Source: Bacillus carboniphilus
GTDB lineage: Bacteria > Bacillota > Bacilli > Bacillales > JAIVKR01
Direction: 5' to 3'
DNA: 64,000 nucleotides
NCBI RefSeq assembly: GCF_020524035.2
Contig: NZ_CP129013.1
Location: 3,410,001 to 3,474,000 of the forward strand
Position 1 is the stretch's first letter. Each line of letters begins with the position of its first letter. Under the pieces are notes generated by a model that ran no database searches, was not told the DNA's origin, and saw nothing but the letters and a program-made list of their open reading frames with translations. The position numbers were made by a program, and so were the translations under genes. Below are positions 7,401-16,197 of the stretch, one piece after another.

Positions 7401-8414
7401 ATGAAATATTTATTAGTTTTTCTATTTTCTGTTTTTAGCTTCACGATATTATTTTCGGGGTGCTCTTCACAAAATGAAACCGAAGAGCCAAATTCGCAGT
7501 CAGAGGAGAATCAAGTCTCGGATGAAACTTCACCTAGCTTTTCCGAGGGAAGTGGAGAAGTCACAGATGCAAACATCTATACTTGTCAAAATGCAAACAA
7601 CAGTAGAGACAGTGCTATAGGAACTGTCACTTCTGAAGAAGGTGAAATATGGAATGTACCTATTCAACCAAATGAAGAGTTGGAAGATGCAAGCGACCTT
7701 TACAATGAATGCACTGGGACTATCTTCCCCTCTATAGAAGACCTTGATGTTAATGATATTCCAATTATCGAAATTGATGAAGATGGAGAAGTAATAACTG
7801 GGTATATTTTTGCTGATAATTATTTCGAACTGTACATAAATGGTCAACCTGTTGCAAAAGATGCCGTTCCATTTACTCCGTTTAACTCACATGTTGTTCG
7901 TTTTAAAGCCTCGTATCCAATAACTTATGCGATTAAAGCTGTTGATTGGGAGGAGAATATTGGTTTAGGTACAGAAAATAATCGTGGTAGTGATTATCAT
8001 CCAGGAGATGCAGGGATTATCGCTGTCTTTAGTGATGGGACGACTACATCTGAAAGTTGGTTAGCTCAAAGTTTCTATATTTCTCCTCTAACGAATAAGG
8101 ATGACCTTGTAATTACAGAAGACAATAATGGAAAGATAACTCATGAAACACCTGACTTTAATAAAGTGACATGCACAACAGATTGTTATGCCGCTCATTT
8201 TTCACTAGATGAAAACTGGTATGCAAAAGATTTTGATGATTCAAGCTTTCCTCATGCTGTCACTTATACAACAGATGAAATTGGTGTAGACAATAAAAAA
8301 GCTTATATGAATTACGAAAATCTTTTTAGTAAAGGTCAATTTGTTTGGACAAAAAACCTTGTTTACGACAATGTCATTATACTACGTCATACAGTAGATG
8401 AACCCTCACAATAA
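7401..8414 (+). CDS. Secreted lipoprotein of unknown function
   Basis: This 337-residue protein has a type II signal peptide: hydrophobic residues 3-20 and lipobox LFSGC with Cys21, followed by an acidic Ser/Glu-rich linker. The rest is extracytoplasmic, with two Cys in CTTDC and repeated Trp/Asp-rich strands (VDWEENIGLG, WLAQSFYISPL, ENWYAKDFDDSSFPHA) that suggest a beta-sandwich or galactose-binding-like fold. It stands alone between long intergenic regions and ends at a strong terminator. AAAGGAG sits 9 bp before the ATG. No enzyme motif is visible. Confidence 0.8.
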   Translation: MKYLLVFLFSVFSFTILFSGCSSQNETEEPNSQSEENQVSDETSPSFSEGSGEVTDANIYTCQNANNSRDSAIGTVTSEEGEIWNVPIQPNEELEDASDLYNECTGTIFPSIEDLDVNDIPIIEIDEDGEVITGYIFADNYFELYINGQPVAKDAVPFTPFNSHVVRFKASYPITYAIKAVDWEENIGLGTENNRGSDYHPGDAGIIAVFSDGTTTSESWLAQSFYISPLTNKDDLVITEDNNGKITHETPDFNKVTCTTDCYAAHFSLDENWYAKDFDDSSFPHAVTYTTDEIGVDNKKAYMNYENLFSKGQFVWTKNLVYDNVIILRHTVDEPSQ

Positions 8415-8420
8415 GCCATA

Positions 8421-8455
8421 CCACTAGCAGTTTCCAAAAGAAACTGCTAGTGGTT
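8421..8455. terminator. Terminator of the lipoprotein gene
   Basis: CCACTAGCAGTTTC at 8421-8434 pairs perfectly with GAAACTGCTAGTGG at 8440-8453. It starts 7 bp after the stop codon. Confidence 0.8.
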
Positions 8456-8560
8456 GTTCAAAAAGTTCTACGATGGCCAGGATGGTCTAGCATCATCGAT
8501 AGCTCTCGCGACGAGGCTGTACTTAGTTGATGATCCTTGTAGATGTTCTGATATACTAAT
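8453..8560. repeat. Dispersed repeat family A, copy 1 (right end lost)
   Basis: It begins GGTTGTTCAAAAAGTTCTAC, the left end shared with copies at 11269, 26925 and 36331. Inside, ATCATC and GATGAT arms enclose a GC-rich core (CTCTCGCGACGAGG). The right-hand CTTTTTGAACACGCAC end is missing, so this copy is truncated. Confidence 0.65.
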
Positions 8561-8804
8561 GGGGTTGTAAGGCTTTCAGCACATAACATTCTTATGTGTA
8601 TGATTGTATATTCCTCAGATCATTAAATTTTGATGAAAGATTTATACCTGTGTGAATGAATGGTAAAGCACAACATCTTTCATAGAGGTGTGTGGCTTAA
8701 AATGGGCTTTGTTATCGAACAAGAACCATAAAAAGACTCTTAAAAGTGCAACCTTTAAATAATACCATAATATTGTATAACCAAGGATTACTAAAGATTA
8801 AAAG

Positions 8805-8834
8805 AACGAACCTTCATAATATTGAAGGTTCGTT
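8805..8834. terminator. Hairpin in a gene-free stretch
   Basis: AACGAACCTTCA at 8805-8816 pairs with TGAAGGTTCGTT at 8823-8834. No intact gene lies directly upstream, so it may be left over from a lost gene. Confidence 0.5.
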
Positions 8835-8892
8835 AGATTATTTATTGAGGTGATCCATAAAATGCATGAACGCTAGGTGATCTACCTTATTG

Positions 8893-8946
8893 AAAAGTCT
8901 TAAACGACCACCTACTATAGTAGGTGGTCGTTTAAGACTTTTTTTG
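8893..8946. terminator. Long perfect hairpin, terminator-like
   Basis: A 23-bp perfect stem (8893-8915 with 8920-8942; core AAACGACCACCTAC) with loop TATA is followed on the plus strand by a T run. It is longer than a usual terminator and sits between two hairpins and a gene fragment. Confidence 0.6.
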
Positions 8947-9002
8947 ATCAATCTTTTTTAAAAATGAATTGCTTATTAGTAGCAGTTAATAAGTGTTTGC
9001 AA

Positions 9003-9198
9003 AGGATTTTTAATCAAACTTTATTCTGAAGATACAAAAGTAACAGTTCCTGATGGTTCTCACTTTGTATTAGGAGATAATCGTAAGAAAAGCTTTGATA
9101 GTTGTATATTTGGATTTATCTCAAAAGACAATGTTGTTGGAGAAGCAAAATTTAGTTATTCCCGTTTGACGAATTTGGAAAGACAGAATAAAAAGTAA
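9003..9198 (+). pseudogene. Signal peptidase I, C-terminal fragment
   Basis: The frame ending at 9198 reads VPDGSHFVLGDNRKKSFDS, then FGFISKDNVVGEAKFSYS. This is boxes D and E of type I signal peptidases (GDNR...SxDSxxFG). The Ser and Lys catalytic boxes, membrane anchor and start codon are missing, so it cannot be active. It is probably a duplicate or accessory sip gene that has decayed. Confidence 0.75.
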
Positions 9199-9356
9199 CA
9201 ACAAAGCTATCAATATATAATCGAGAATTTGTTAAACACCTTTATTTAGGGTACTCTTTTGAAAATGAGCCAAGTCTTCATTCTTTTTGTAGACAACTTG
9301 AAAAAGAAAAGAGTACTATATTTTATACATCATAGTTTATACGAGGAGAAGAGAGC

Positions 9357-10265
9357 ATGAATCAAAAAAAAGTACTGAGATGGGGATTAATGTTGCTTAT
9401 CTTATTTTTAACAGCATGGTCAGGATGGATAAATTCATCTGAATTATCAAACCGTGAGACAGTTGAAAGTTCTAAAACACTATCTCCAGATGACAATATA
9501 GAAAAAGTATGTGAAGATATCTCTTCATGTGGTTTTTTTGGTGATCAACTCATTCGAGAGTTACCATACGACTTTTTAGACACTCAAGAGGTGGAAGACG
9601 TATATGTTGAAGAGAAGATACTAGCTCGTTATAAAGTTCAAGATGGAAAGTTAGTGAGAATCGTAGAAGGAGAGGGAAGTGAAGGGAATGAAGAACTTTG
9701 GCGCTTATTTACGCAAGTAATTCCGATGAACCAGCGCCAAATGATTGGTGAATTTGGAGTGTTTACAGATGGTATCGGTACAACCCTAGCTTATGTTGAA
9801 CCGTTAGACAAAGATCCTATTCAATGGACGCTAAGGATAGATCCAGCAGATACAACCTCCTTTCCAGATTTTATTTATACAATTGTTCATGAATTTGGAC
9901 ATTTATTAACTCTAAAAAACAGTGAAATACCTATCCATGAGGATTCATATTTACAACTTTTTATGGATCAGTTTTGGGATCATATTTATGATGAATGGAT
10001 AGAGAGAGATGTATTTGAGGATGAAGATGAGCAATTAAAATTCTATGATAATTACCCCGATAAGTTTGTCACAGATTATGCTGCAAGTCATCCTGAAGAA
10101 GATATAGCCGAATCGTGGGTTTATTTTGTATTAGGAGAGAAGCCTACAGGAGAAGAAATTTGGGAGCAGAAGATTCTTTTTTTCTATGGTTTTCCTGAAC
10201 TTGTTCAATTAAGAAGTGAAATACTGCAAAATATTTATCAACTACCTCAAAGTTCAGAAGAATAA
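9357..10265 (+). CDS. Membrane-anchored zinc metalloprotease (HExxH)
   Basis: This 302-residue protein has one N-terminal membrane segment (residues about 8-25) and a large extracellular domain. HEFGH at residues 178-182 is the zinc-binding helix of a zincin. A candidate third ligand is Glu252 in DIAESW, 70 residues later, with ADYAASHPEED-type acidic context just before it. This spacing suggests a gluzincin-like arrangement, but I cannot place it in a named peptidase family. Cys51 and Cys58 may form a disulfide. AGGAGAAGAG precedes the ATG. It stands alone in its transcription unit. Confidence 0.75.
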   Translation: MNQKKVLRWGLMLLILFLTAWSGWINSSELSNRETVESSKTLSPDDNIEKVCEDISSCGFFGDQLIRELPYDFLDTQEVEDVYVEEKILARYKVQDGKLVRIVEGEGSEGNEELWRLFTQVIPMNQRQMIGEFGVFTDGIGTTLAYVEPLDKDPIQWTLRIDPADTTSFPDFIYTIVHEFGHLLTLKNSEIPIHEDSYLQLFMDQFWDHIYDEWIERDVFEDEDEQLKFYDNYPDKFVTDYAASHPEEDIAESWVYFVLGEKPTGEEIWEQKILFFYGFPELVQLRSEILQNIYQLPQSSEE

Positions 10266-10334
10266 GGAGTAAATAAATAAGCATGTTAGATGGGCGTGGT
10301 TATTTAATGATTTTAATAACCTTTTCCTTTCTGA

Positions 10335-10423
10335 TGGAAAAATTTTGAATTGAATTTTGCTCATAACACTTATTATACCAAGGTTTGCATAGTTGAAAAT
10401 AATTTTTCTTTTATGTATTAAGG
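10335..10423. repeat. 89-bp direct repeat, copy 2
   Basis: This matches 51-139 with an offset of exactly 10,284 bp and no gaps; about 50 central bases are identical. In this copy the minus-strand promoter (TATAAT complement at 10372-10377) faces no gene start. Toxin debris follows on the right, as it does at copy 1. Confidence 0.75.
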
Positions 10424-10430
10424 TTCTATA

Positions 10431-10777
10431 TTCGGTATTAAATGGTTAATTAAGAAATATGGGAAAAAGATTATAGGAGACGCTGTAAAAGGTATAAGTA
10501 AAGCTATAAACAAGAAATCATTAGGCTAAGGTTCTACTGGACGACAACAAGCTAAAATTCAGAAGAACAGATTTCTATGAAAAGTGTTTTATCTAATCCT
10601 TTGAAAGGTGCTAAACAAGTAGTACCTAAAAGTAAAATGAATGATAAACGTTGGCCTAGTTCAAAAGGATGGGTCAAAATGCAGAGAGCATTTAAAGTTA
10701 AAGATGAGTAAACTGTAAACATTCATTTTAACTACAATAAAAAAACTGGTAAATTCGATGATTTTAAATTCAAATAA
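10431..10777 (+). pseudogene. Polymorphic toxin C-terminus with frameshift and stop
   Basis: The first frame reads FGIKWLIKKYGKKIIGDAVK then GISKAINKKSLG and stops (10527). A second frame from 10577 reads VVPKSKMNDKRWPSSKGWVK, continues MQRAFKVKDE, hits TAA at 10709-10711, and resumes TVNIHFNYNKKTGKFDDFKF before the final TAA at 10775. The pattern 'WPxSxGWVKM...IHYxxNxxTGxxDDFKFK' is a familiar C-terminal toxin domain of Bacillus YeeF/LXG-type proteins. Everything N-terminal is missing. Confidence 0.65.
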
Positions 10778-10796
10778 TTGGTTGGGTGAATGCAAA

Positions 10797-11141
10797 ATGA
10801 GTGAGTTAAAGGGGATATTTAGAAATTGGGAAGATAAGCTAGACAAAGATGAATGGTATTTTAGCAACTCGTTTGAAAAAATTACCGAGGGAATGAGAAT
10901 GGAGGAAGCTTTTAACTATATACCGTCGGTTATTAATGAGTTATTACAGCTTGAATCACCTTATCTAATCGGTGAAACACTTGATTTACTTCACAGTGTT
11001 TATTCGATAGCAAACACCACAGAGATTCATTCTGAATTAAAGAATAAAATAGTTAATATTGATCAATTAGTATGTGAATATGGGGATGAATATTCAAAAA
11101 ATTCACTTTCTGAATTTAAACAATCAATTAGACTAAATTAA
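10797..11141 (+). CDS. Immunity-like protein paired with the broken toxin
   Basis: The ATG at 10797 gives 114 residues (MSELKGIFRNWEDKLDKDEW...). The protein is acidic, all-helical by pattern and has no signal peptide. It starts 19 bp after the toxin-tail stop with GGTGAATG just upstream, the normal position for a cognate immunity gene. The longer frame from 10758 overlaps the toxin tail and is not preferred. The family is unrecognised. Confidence 0.6.
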   Translation: MSELKGIFRNWEDKLDKDEWYFSNSFEKITEGMRMEEAFNYIPSVINELLQLESPYLIGETLDLLHSVYSIANTTEIHSELKNKIVNIDQLVCEYGDEYSKNSLSEFKQSIRLN

Positions 11142-11268
11142 AAAACCAAGGAATTGGCTTAATGGCTTATTCCGTGTTTTTTTATGTAAAAATGAGGTGA
11201 CAGTGTTATAGGGATACGTTATCGAATCTAGGATTCAACCGCTACATCTAAATATTTTTTTTACTTTT

Positions 11269-11420
11269 AGAGGTTGTTAAAAAAATCCTACGATGCCCAG
11301 GACAGGCTAGCGAAGACGTTGCTCTCGCGACGTGACTGAACTTAGCCTGCGTTCCTTTAAGCAGTCGCCTCGTTCTTCTGCGTCCTTTTTCCCCTCCTTT
11401 TTAAACACGCACTTATAGGA
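11269..11420. repeat. Dispersed repeat family A, copy 2
   Basis: The left end is AGAGGTTGTTAAAAAAATCC and the right end TTTTTAAACACGCACTTATA. The interior holds the shared CCTACGATGCCCAGGAC, TAGCGAAGACG and CGACGTGACTGAACTTAG blocks. Both ends carry the same AT-rich arm with one change that keeps them complementary (TTAAAAAA against TTTTTTAA-like). Confidence 0.7.
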
Positions 11421-11502
11421 CGATAAAATAAAAGGGTGATACCTTAAAAATATCTACAAAAAAAATAAACGTCACTTTACGTAACGTTAAGAATATCTTC
11501 TT

Positions 11503-11650
11503 TTATTCAGCATGAGCTAATTGGCTATTGTAAGTGGTGAAGTAAATATGTTCGATATCAGCATCTGTCATATACATTAATGTTTCTCGGTCATACCCTT
11601 TCAACTTTTCGATATAATTAATCATATTTTTACGTTCTTGACGACTCATT
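11503..11650 (-). pseudogene. BH0509-family small protein, start region frameshifted
   Basis: The minus strand encodes MINYIEKLKGYDRETLMYMT then DADIEHIYFTTYNSQLAHAE, matching the small BH0509 family of Bacillaceae (MSRxERxxMIxxI...). The natural start ATGAGTCG at 11650, behind a GGGGGAAATG site, is separated from this frame by one extra base at about 11640. As written the gene could only start internally at 11625. Function is unknown. Confidence 0.55.
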
Positions 11651-11830
11651 TACATTTCCCCCTCGTTATTTTGTTATGGTACAGATTTAATTTGTTATTT
11701 GTATTATATAACAGAAGGGATGGAATATTCAATCTTTTTTTTTAAAAAAAAACGCCCAGTTTTTAAAATAGAAACTTCAGAAGGATTTTATAGGATTGAA
11801 TTGTTTATAAATGCTCGTTACATAAGCATA

Positions 11831-11862
11831 AAAAGAGGCCCTATTGAGAAGAATAGGACCTC
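11831..11862 (-). terminator. Terminator of the MFS transporter gene
   Basis: On the minus strand GAGGTCCTATT pairs with AATAGGGCCTC, followed by TTTTTATG. It lies just past the stop of the transporter at 11874. Confidence 0.75.
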
Positions 11863-11873
11863 GATTATTGGAT

Positions 11874-13031
11874 TTAACTATGAAGTTGTATCTTTTCTTG
11901 TTTATGTATCATGGTTGTTACAAATAACAGAAAAAGGATAGATGAGATAACATGAAAGAAATTACCACCTGGGACAAATTGGATATACATGCCCCCTAGA
12001 AACGGTCCGACGATACTTCCTATACTGAAAGAAATTCCACTCAGTAAGTTTCCAGCTGGAAGAAGAGACCTAGGGACAAGGTCTGCCATGAAACTAATTC
12101 CTAATGAGAAAATCGAACCGATGGCCATACCTGCTAAGGCTAAACATACAATTAAAGCCAAGGGAGACTGTAAAAAAGATGCAATAAAAAATAAGGTGCT
12201 TCCTAAAAAGGTAATGGTGGAAATTATTTTCTTTCGTCCCACTTTATCACTAATCATTCCTAGTGGAATTTGGAAAATGATCGAACCTATTGAAAATGAA
12301 GTCAAAATCAGTGCAATGTCAGAAGACGTAAGTCCTGTTCGCAGGGCATAAACAGGGTAATTCCCATTTAAAGAAGCTTCTAAAAAACCGTAAGCTAATG
12401 TCGGAAGTAATGCAATCCATGCTATCTTAATGACTTGAATAAATCGTCCAACCGTATTAGATATGGATGCATATTCAGTCGATTGTTCAGGAAATTCATT
12501 CTTTAACAAGAAGACTAAAGACCAGGCTACTAAACTAAGGAATGCGCAAATCATAAACGGCATATGCGGATGCTCATTAGTAAACGTGGCTAACAAAGGT
12601 CCAGCAGCAAATCCTAAACCAAATGATAGACCATATATTGAGATGGTTCTCCCTCTTTTAGCCTCCTCTGTATCTGAAGTGATCCACGTCTGTGTGGAGA
12701 AATGGAGCATATGATCTCCAACACCAATGAGAAGACGGAGGATAAACCAAAATAAAATTGATTGTATAAAGACAAAACCCACTAAACTAACGATCACCAA
12801 TAATCCACCTATAACAATGATTCGTTTATAGCCCAGTTTTCGCAGTGGTTCTTCCATAAAAAATGAAGCTATAAAGATACCGATATAAATTCCAGTGGCA
12901 TGTAGACCGTTAATCGTAGATGACACACCTTGCTCTTCAAAAATAATCGCAATAACAGGGAGTAACATCCCTTGTGAAAACCCTGAGATAGCGACAATAA
13001 TGACTAAAATAATAAAACGACCTAAAGGCAT
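11874..13031 (-). CDS. MFS efflux transporter, YfkF-like
   Basis: This 385-residue integral membrane protein has about 12 hydrophobic segments. The loop between segments 2 and 3 (EEPLRKLGYKRIIVIGG) and its repeat in the second half (GMISDKVGRKKIISTIT) are the major-facilitator A motifs. The nearest relative I recall is B. subtilis YfkF, and the neighbours (chaA, yfkD, yfkC, yfkAB) are in the same relative order as in that species. The substrate is unknown; drug or metabolite efflux is likely. The gene has its own terminator and is not coupled to the next gene. Confidence 0.85.
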   Translation of the reverse strand: MPLGRFIILVIIVAISGFSQGMLLPVIAIIFEEQGVSSTINGLHATGIYIGIFIASFFMEEPLRKLGYKRIIVIGGLLVIVSLVGFVFIQSILFWFILRLLIGVGDHMLHFSTQTWITSDTEEAKRGRTISIYGLSFGLGFAAGPLLATFTNEHPHMPFMICAFLSLVAWSLVFLLKNEFPEQSTEYASISNTVGRFIQVIKIAWIALLPTLAYGFLEASLNGNYPVYALRTGLTSSDIALILTSFSIGSIIFQIPLGMISDKVGRKKIISTITFLGSTLFFIASFLQSPLALIVCLALAGMAIGSIFSLGISFMADLVPRSLLPAGNLLSGISFSIGSIVGPFLGGMYIQFVPGGNFFHVISSILFLLFVTTMIHKQEKIQLHS

Positions 13032-13207
13032 TTAACCACTCACCTTTTCTTTAAAGAAGTTGCTCAAAAGGTGGATATGACGTTTGTTTTGAAAACATTT
13101 TACGTACCTATTTCCCTTTTTGAACACAAACGAAAACAAATATTCAAGAGAATGTTACAGGTTCAAATAAGAATTGGCAAGGAAAAATTTTTAGACAAAA
13201 ATAAAAA

Positions 13208-13226
13208 GGCTGTCTAAGGACAGCTC
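13208..13226 (-). terminator. Terminator of the FMN-binding stress protein gene
   Basis: On the minus strand GCTGTCCTTAGACAGCC is followed by TTTTTATTTTT, directly after the gene ending at 13234. Confidence 0.8.
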
Positions 13227-13233
13227 TAACTTA

Positions 13234-13656
13234 TTAACAAGTTAATGTTCCAACTAACGTGCCAGCTCCTTTAAAATACCTGATTTTTTTAGGCGTTATT
13301 TTTAGTAATACATAGTCTGGATCATCAGCACTTTGAATCCATTCTTTTAAGTGATCATTCCAGAAGTGTTCTTTTAATTTCGCGCTTGTCTCGATTGAGC
13401 AAGTTCCCTCAATCTCAGCATACTCATCGTTCCACTTTTTTCCTTCATAACCGAGCAAGATATGTACATGAGGGTTTGCTTCTATCTGTTCTGTTTTATG
13501 AGCTTCTTTATTCGTGGCGCAAAATAAGGTCATATCTTCATGAAAAAACATCATAAAACGGGAGTAAGGCTTATTGTTTTGAACAGTAGATAACACACCT
13601 ATATTATGGCCATTAAATACAGAAAGAATTTGTTCTTTTAGTTGTTGGTCTGACAT
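13234..13656 (-). CDS. Pyridoxamine 5'-phosphate oxidase-family protein (general stress protein 26-like)
   Basis: The 140-residue product from ATG 13656 (AAAGGAG 8 bp upstream) is MSDQQLKEQILSVFNGHNIG.... The split-barrel flavin-binding fold is indicated by IGVLSTVQNNKPYSRFMMF, MTLFCATNKEAHKTEQIEAN and the C-terminal KKIRYFKGAG. The closest relative I recall is B. subtilis YdaG, a sigma-B-controlled stress protein with unproved enzymatic activity. A small inverted repeat of family A lies immediately upstream. Confidence 0.85.
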   Translation of the reverse strand: MSDQQLKEQILSVFNGHNIGVLSTVQNNKPYSRFMMFFHEDMTLFCATNKEAHKTEQIEANPHVHILLGYEGKKWNDEYAEIEGTCSIETSAKLKEHFWNDHLKEWIQSADDPDYVLLKITPKKIRYFKGAGTLVGTLTC

Positions 13657-13689
13657 TCTATATTCTCCTTTATTCAATATTTAAAAGAT

Positions 13690-13743
13690 GTTGTTCAAAA
13701 AGTTCTACTGAATATGCCTTAATAGGCCTTCTTTTTGAACAAC
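13690..13743. repeat. Minimal family-A inverted repeat
   Basis: GTTGTTCAAAAAG at 13690-13702 pairs perfectly with CTTTTTGAACAAC at 13731-13743. Between them is a short hairpin (AGGCCT type). It consists of the two family-A ends with almost no interior and could also serve as a terminator or regulatory hairpin between the divergent genes. Confidence 0.7.
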
Positions 13744-13864
13744 TATATAAAGAGTCTCTTTTAATATAGAGTGCTTTAATTTCTTAAAAAAATACTTGGG
13801 AAGATAATCTTTAGGCATTTGGGAACGATATTGAAGATTATAATTTCATAAGGAGATGTGAACG

Positions 13865-14917
13865 TTGCTTGGACGAATTTTTTTCTTCATTCTTATTGTA
13901 GGACTCCCATTATCAATCATAGGTAGCCTTTTACACTGGCCTTCTTTACTCATGTTTATTATTTACTGTATTACGATAATTGCATTAGCTAATTATATGG
14001 GAAAAGCAACAGAAAGTTTAGCAATCGTAACAGGCTCCACAATAGGTGGTTTGTTAAATGCAACGTTTGGGAATGCTGTGGAGCTCATTATTGCTTTTTT
14101 TGCATTAAAAGAAGGATTAATTGAGGTTGTACTAGCATCCTTAACAGGTTCAGTCATAGGTAACTTATTGTTGGTAGCAGGTTTATCCTTTTTTGTAGGT
14201 GGTATAAAGTATAAGAGGCAACAATTTAACGTGTATGATGCTAGACATAATTCTGGTTTATTAATGTTTGCTATTATCGTTGCCTTTTTTATACCTGAGA
14301 TCTTTTCGATGACCTTAAGTGACTCAAAAACGATGGTACTAAGTATAGGTGTTTCTCTTATCCTTATCGCCTTATATTTAGCTGCTTTATTTTTTAAATT
14401 AGTCACTCATAGAGGTGTTTATCAACATAGTAATCAACAAGATCACGAGGAAGTTCCAGAATGGTCAACACAAAAATCGTTGATCATCTTAGTTTTATCA
14501 ACGATTGCTGTCGCTTTTGTTTCAGAGAGTTTAGTTCATACTTTTGAGTCGGTAGCTGACGCTCTAAGCTGGTCAGAATTATTTATCGGGGTTATCATTG
14601 TTGCCATTGTAGGGAATGCGGCTGAGCATGCTTCAGCTATAATTTTAGCTTATAAGAATAAAATGGATATTGCTGTTGAAATTGCTGTTGGTTCAACATT
14701 ACAAATTGCGATGTTTGTTGCCCCCTTACTAGTATTAATTTCATTATTTTTTCCGCAAAGTATGCCACTCGTTTTTACAATACCGGAGCTTGTTGCGATG
14801 AGTACAGCCGTTTTATTAACGATTTCCATTGCAAACGATGGGGATACAAATTGGTTTGAAGGAGCCACGCTTTTAGCGGCATATGTCATTATGGGAATCG
14901 GTTTTTATTTACTTTGA
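13865..14917 (+). CDS. chaA: Calcium/proton antiporter
   Basis: A 350-residue CaCA/CAX exchanger of B. subtilis YfkE/ChaA type. Both signature repeats are present: GGLLNATFGNAVELIIAFFA in the first half and VGNAAEHASAIILAYKNKMD in the second, with the Glu residues that bind Ca2+. Eleven hydrophobic segments flank an acidic hydrophilic loop (HSNQQDHEEVPEW). It exports Ca2+ in exchange for H+ across the plasma membrane. TTG start with AGGAGATG upstream. Neighbouring YfkF and YfkD homologues confirm the assignment. Confidence 0.93.
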   Translation: MLGRIFFFILIVGLPLSIIGSLLHWPSLLMFIIYCITIIALANYMGKATESLAIVTGSTIGGLLNATFGNAVELIIAFFALKEGLIEVVLASLTGSVIGNLLLVAGLSFFVGGIKYKRQQFNVYDARHNSGLLMFAIIVAFFIPEIFSMTLSDSKTMVLSIGVSLILIALYLAALFFKLVTHRGVYQHSNQQDHEEVPEWSTQKSLIILVLSTIAVAFVSESLVHTFESVADALSWSELFIGVIIVAIVGNAAEHASAIILAYKNKMDIAVEIAVGSTLQIAMFVAPLLVLISLFFPQSMPLVFTIPELVAMSTAVLLTISIANDGDTNWFEGATLLAAYVIMGIGFYLL

Positions 14918-15361
14918 AAGGTTGATTGACTAAAAGTTCGCCGATGGACATGGAATTTCCTATTGGATGATGGGGAATCTACGTTGTCAAAGAAAGTAGG
15001 AATCGTTAAAATTTCATCGCTGTCTTTACAAATTGTTTGATTCTTATGCTCACCCAATTGTGAATAGCACGTACTTTAATTTCCTATGCACAAAAAAGAG
15101 CTCCCTTCATTTCTAAAGGGGGCTCAAGGTGTGTAGGACAAAAACATTAGGAGAATTAAAGAATGAATAATGAGTAAAAAGCTTTACTCATTGTTGATTA
15201 AGCCTATTATACTATATTATTTTAAGTTTGTAAATATTCTGAAAACAATATCTTTATTTTTCTTTTATTAGATTAAGGATAAAACAAGATCCCATTGAAA
15301 ATAATGATGAAAAGAGAATAAGAAGATACGCTAAATAAATTTTAAAGGGGTTTGATAACAT
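14918..15361. other. Intergenic region between chaA and yfkD
   Basis: It contains a hairpin at 15098-15125 (GAGCTCCCTT with AAGGGGGCTC; T run only on the minus strand) and otherwise only AT-rich DNA. No small gene with a ribosome binding site was found. Confidence 0.5.
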
Positions 15362-16159
15362 ATGAAAAAAATCATTCTAACCGCCATCTTTTTGGTTATA
15401 TGTTTATCCACTGTTTCATATGCAGAAGAGAAAAATGAATCAAAAGATCAAATGGATATCCCAAATTCAGTTATGGATATTAGTAAAGACAATACGTATC
15501 CAAATCCAACAGATGACTTACCCCGTCTGCAACCGAGTGAGCTAGCACAAGAGTTAATTGAATCTTCTGAAGTGAAAATAGAAAACCCAGATTTAATACT
15601 CCAGCTAAATGAATCATCTATTACAACATCACCAGTGGCTATAGGCTATCGAGCAACTATTTATTTAGGACACTGGGCGCTAAGGTATGATTCTAATGAA
15701 ACAGCAACTAATTGGGAATACAAGAAAATCAACACAAATTTCACCGATAATCGCGGAGCAAAAACACAGTCTCAAATGCACTATACGCAAAAGAAGCAAG
15801 AAAAAGTGACTGGTGGGCTGACGGCGAAAGTCCCTTATGAAGAAGACGTTAAAAAGATGATGCTACAACGAGCGATGGAAAAAACTGAACTACCTTTATC
15901 CTTTGAAACGGTAATTGGTACGGGGACGAAAAAAGATCAAGTTTATAATGTCCCAGTAAAAAAAGTGGGTTACTTGTATGGCTATGCTCCTGCTGTCAAT
16001 GAAAAAGGAAAAGTGACCTATGGAGAAGTTTATTTACGATTGAAGGGAAGTAAGAAAGAAGTTATTGTAAAAAACGTAACACAACAAGGAATTGGGGCAT
16101 GGATTCCCATTCAAGATCACGTGTCATTTGGATTTGTAACAAGCGACCAACCAAAATAA
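15362..16159 (+). CDS. YfkD-family secreted protein
   Basis: This 265-residue protein has a cleavable signal peptide (residues 1-21, cleavage after SYA). The conserved centre (VAIGYRATIYLGHWALRYDS, NTNFTDNRGAKTQSQMHYTQ) and the Lys-rich C-terminal strands match the YfkD family, which is restricted to Bacillaceae and has no known function. The position between chaA and yfkC matches B. subtilis. AAAGGGGT precedes the ATG. Confidence 0.85.
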   Translation: MKKIILTAIFLVICLSTVSYAEEKNESKDQMDIPNSVMDISKDNTYPNPTDDLPRLQPSELAQELIESSEVKIENPDLILQLNESSITTSPVAIGYRATIYLGHWALRYDSNETATNWEYKKINTNFTDNRGAKTQSQMHYTQKKQEKVTGGLTAKVPYEEDVKKMMLQRAMEKTELPLSFETVIGTGTKKDQVYNVPVKKVGYLYGYAPAVNEKGKVTYGEVYLRLKGSKKEVIVKNVTQQGIGAWIPIQDHVSFGFVTSDQPK

Positions 16160-16164
16160 TAACA

Positions 16165-16197
16165 AGAAATCACATAGGCATTCTATATGTGATTTCT
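16165..16197. terminator. Terminator between convergent yfkD and adaA
   Basis: AGAAATCACATA pairs with TATGTGATTTCT. It lies 5 bp after the yfkD stop and overlaps the last codons of adaA on the other strand, so it probably serves the plus-strand gene. Confidence 0.6.

Noticed and set aside
11699-11941. 80-residue plus-strand ORF
   Set aside because: It overlaps the MFS terminator and C-terminus on the other strand, has a T9/A9 junction and no good ribosome binding site.
13993-14406. 137-residue minus-strand ORF
   Set aside because: It lies entirely inside chaA and mirrors its membrane-segment codons.
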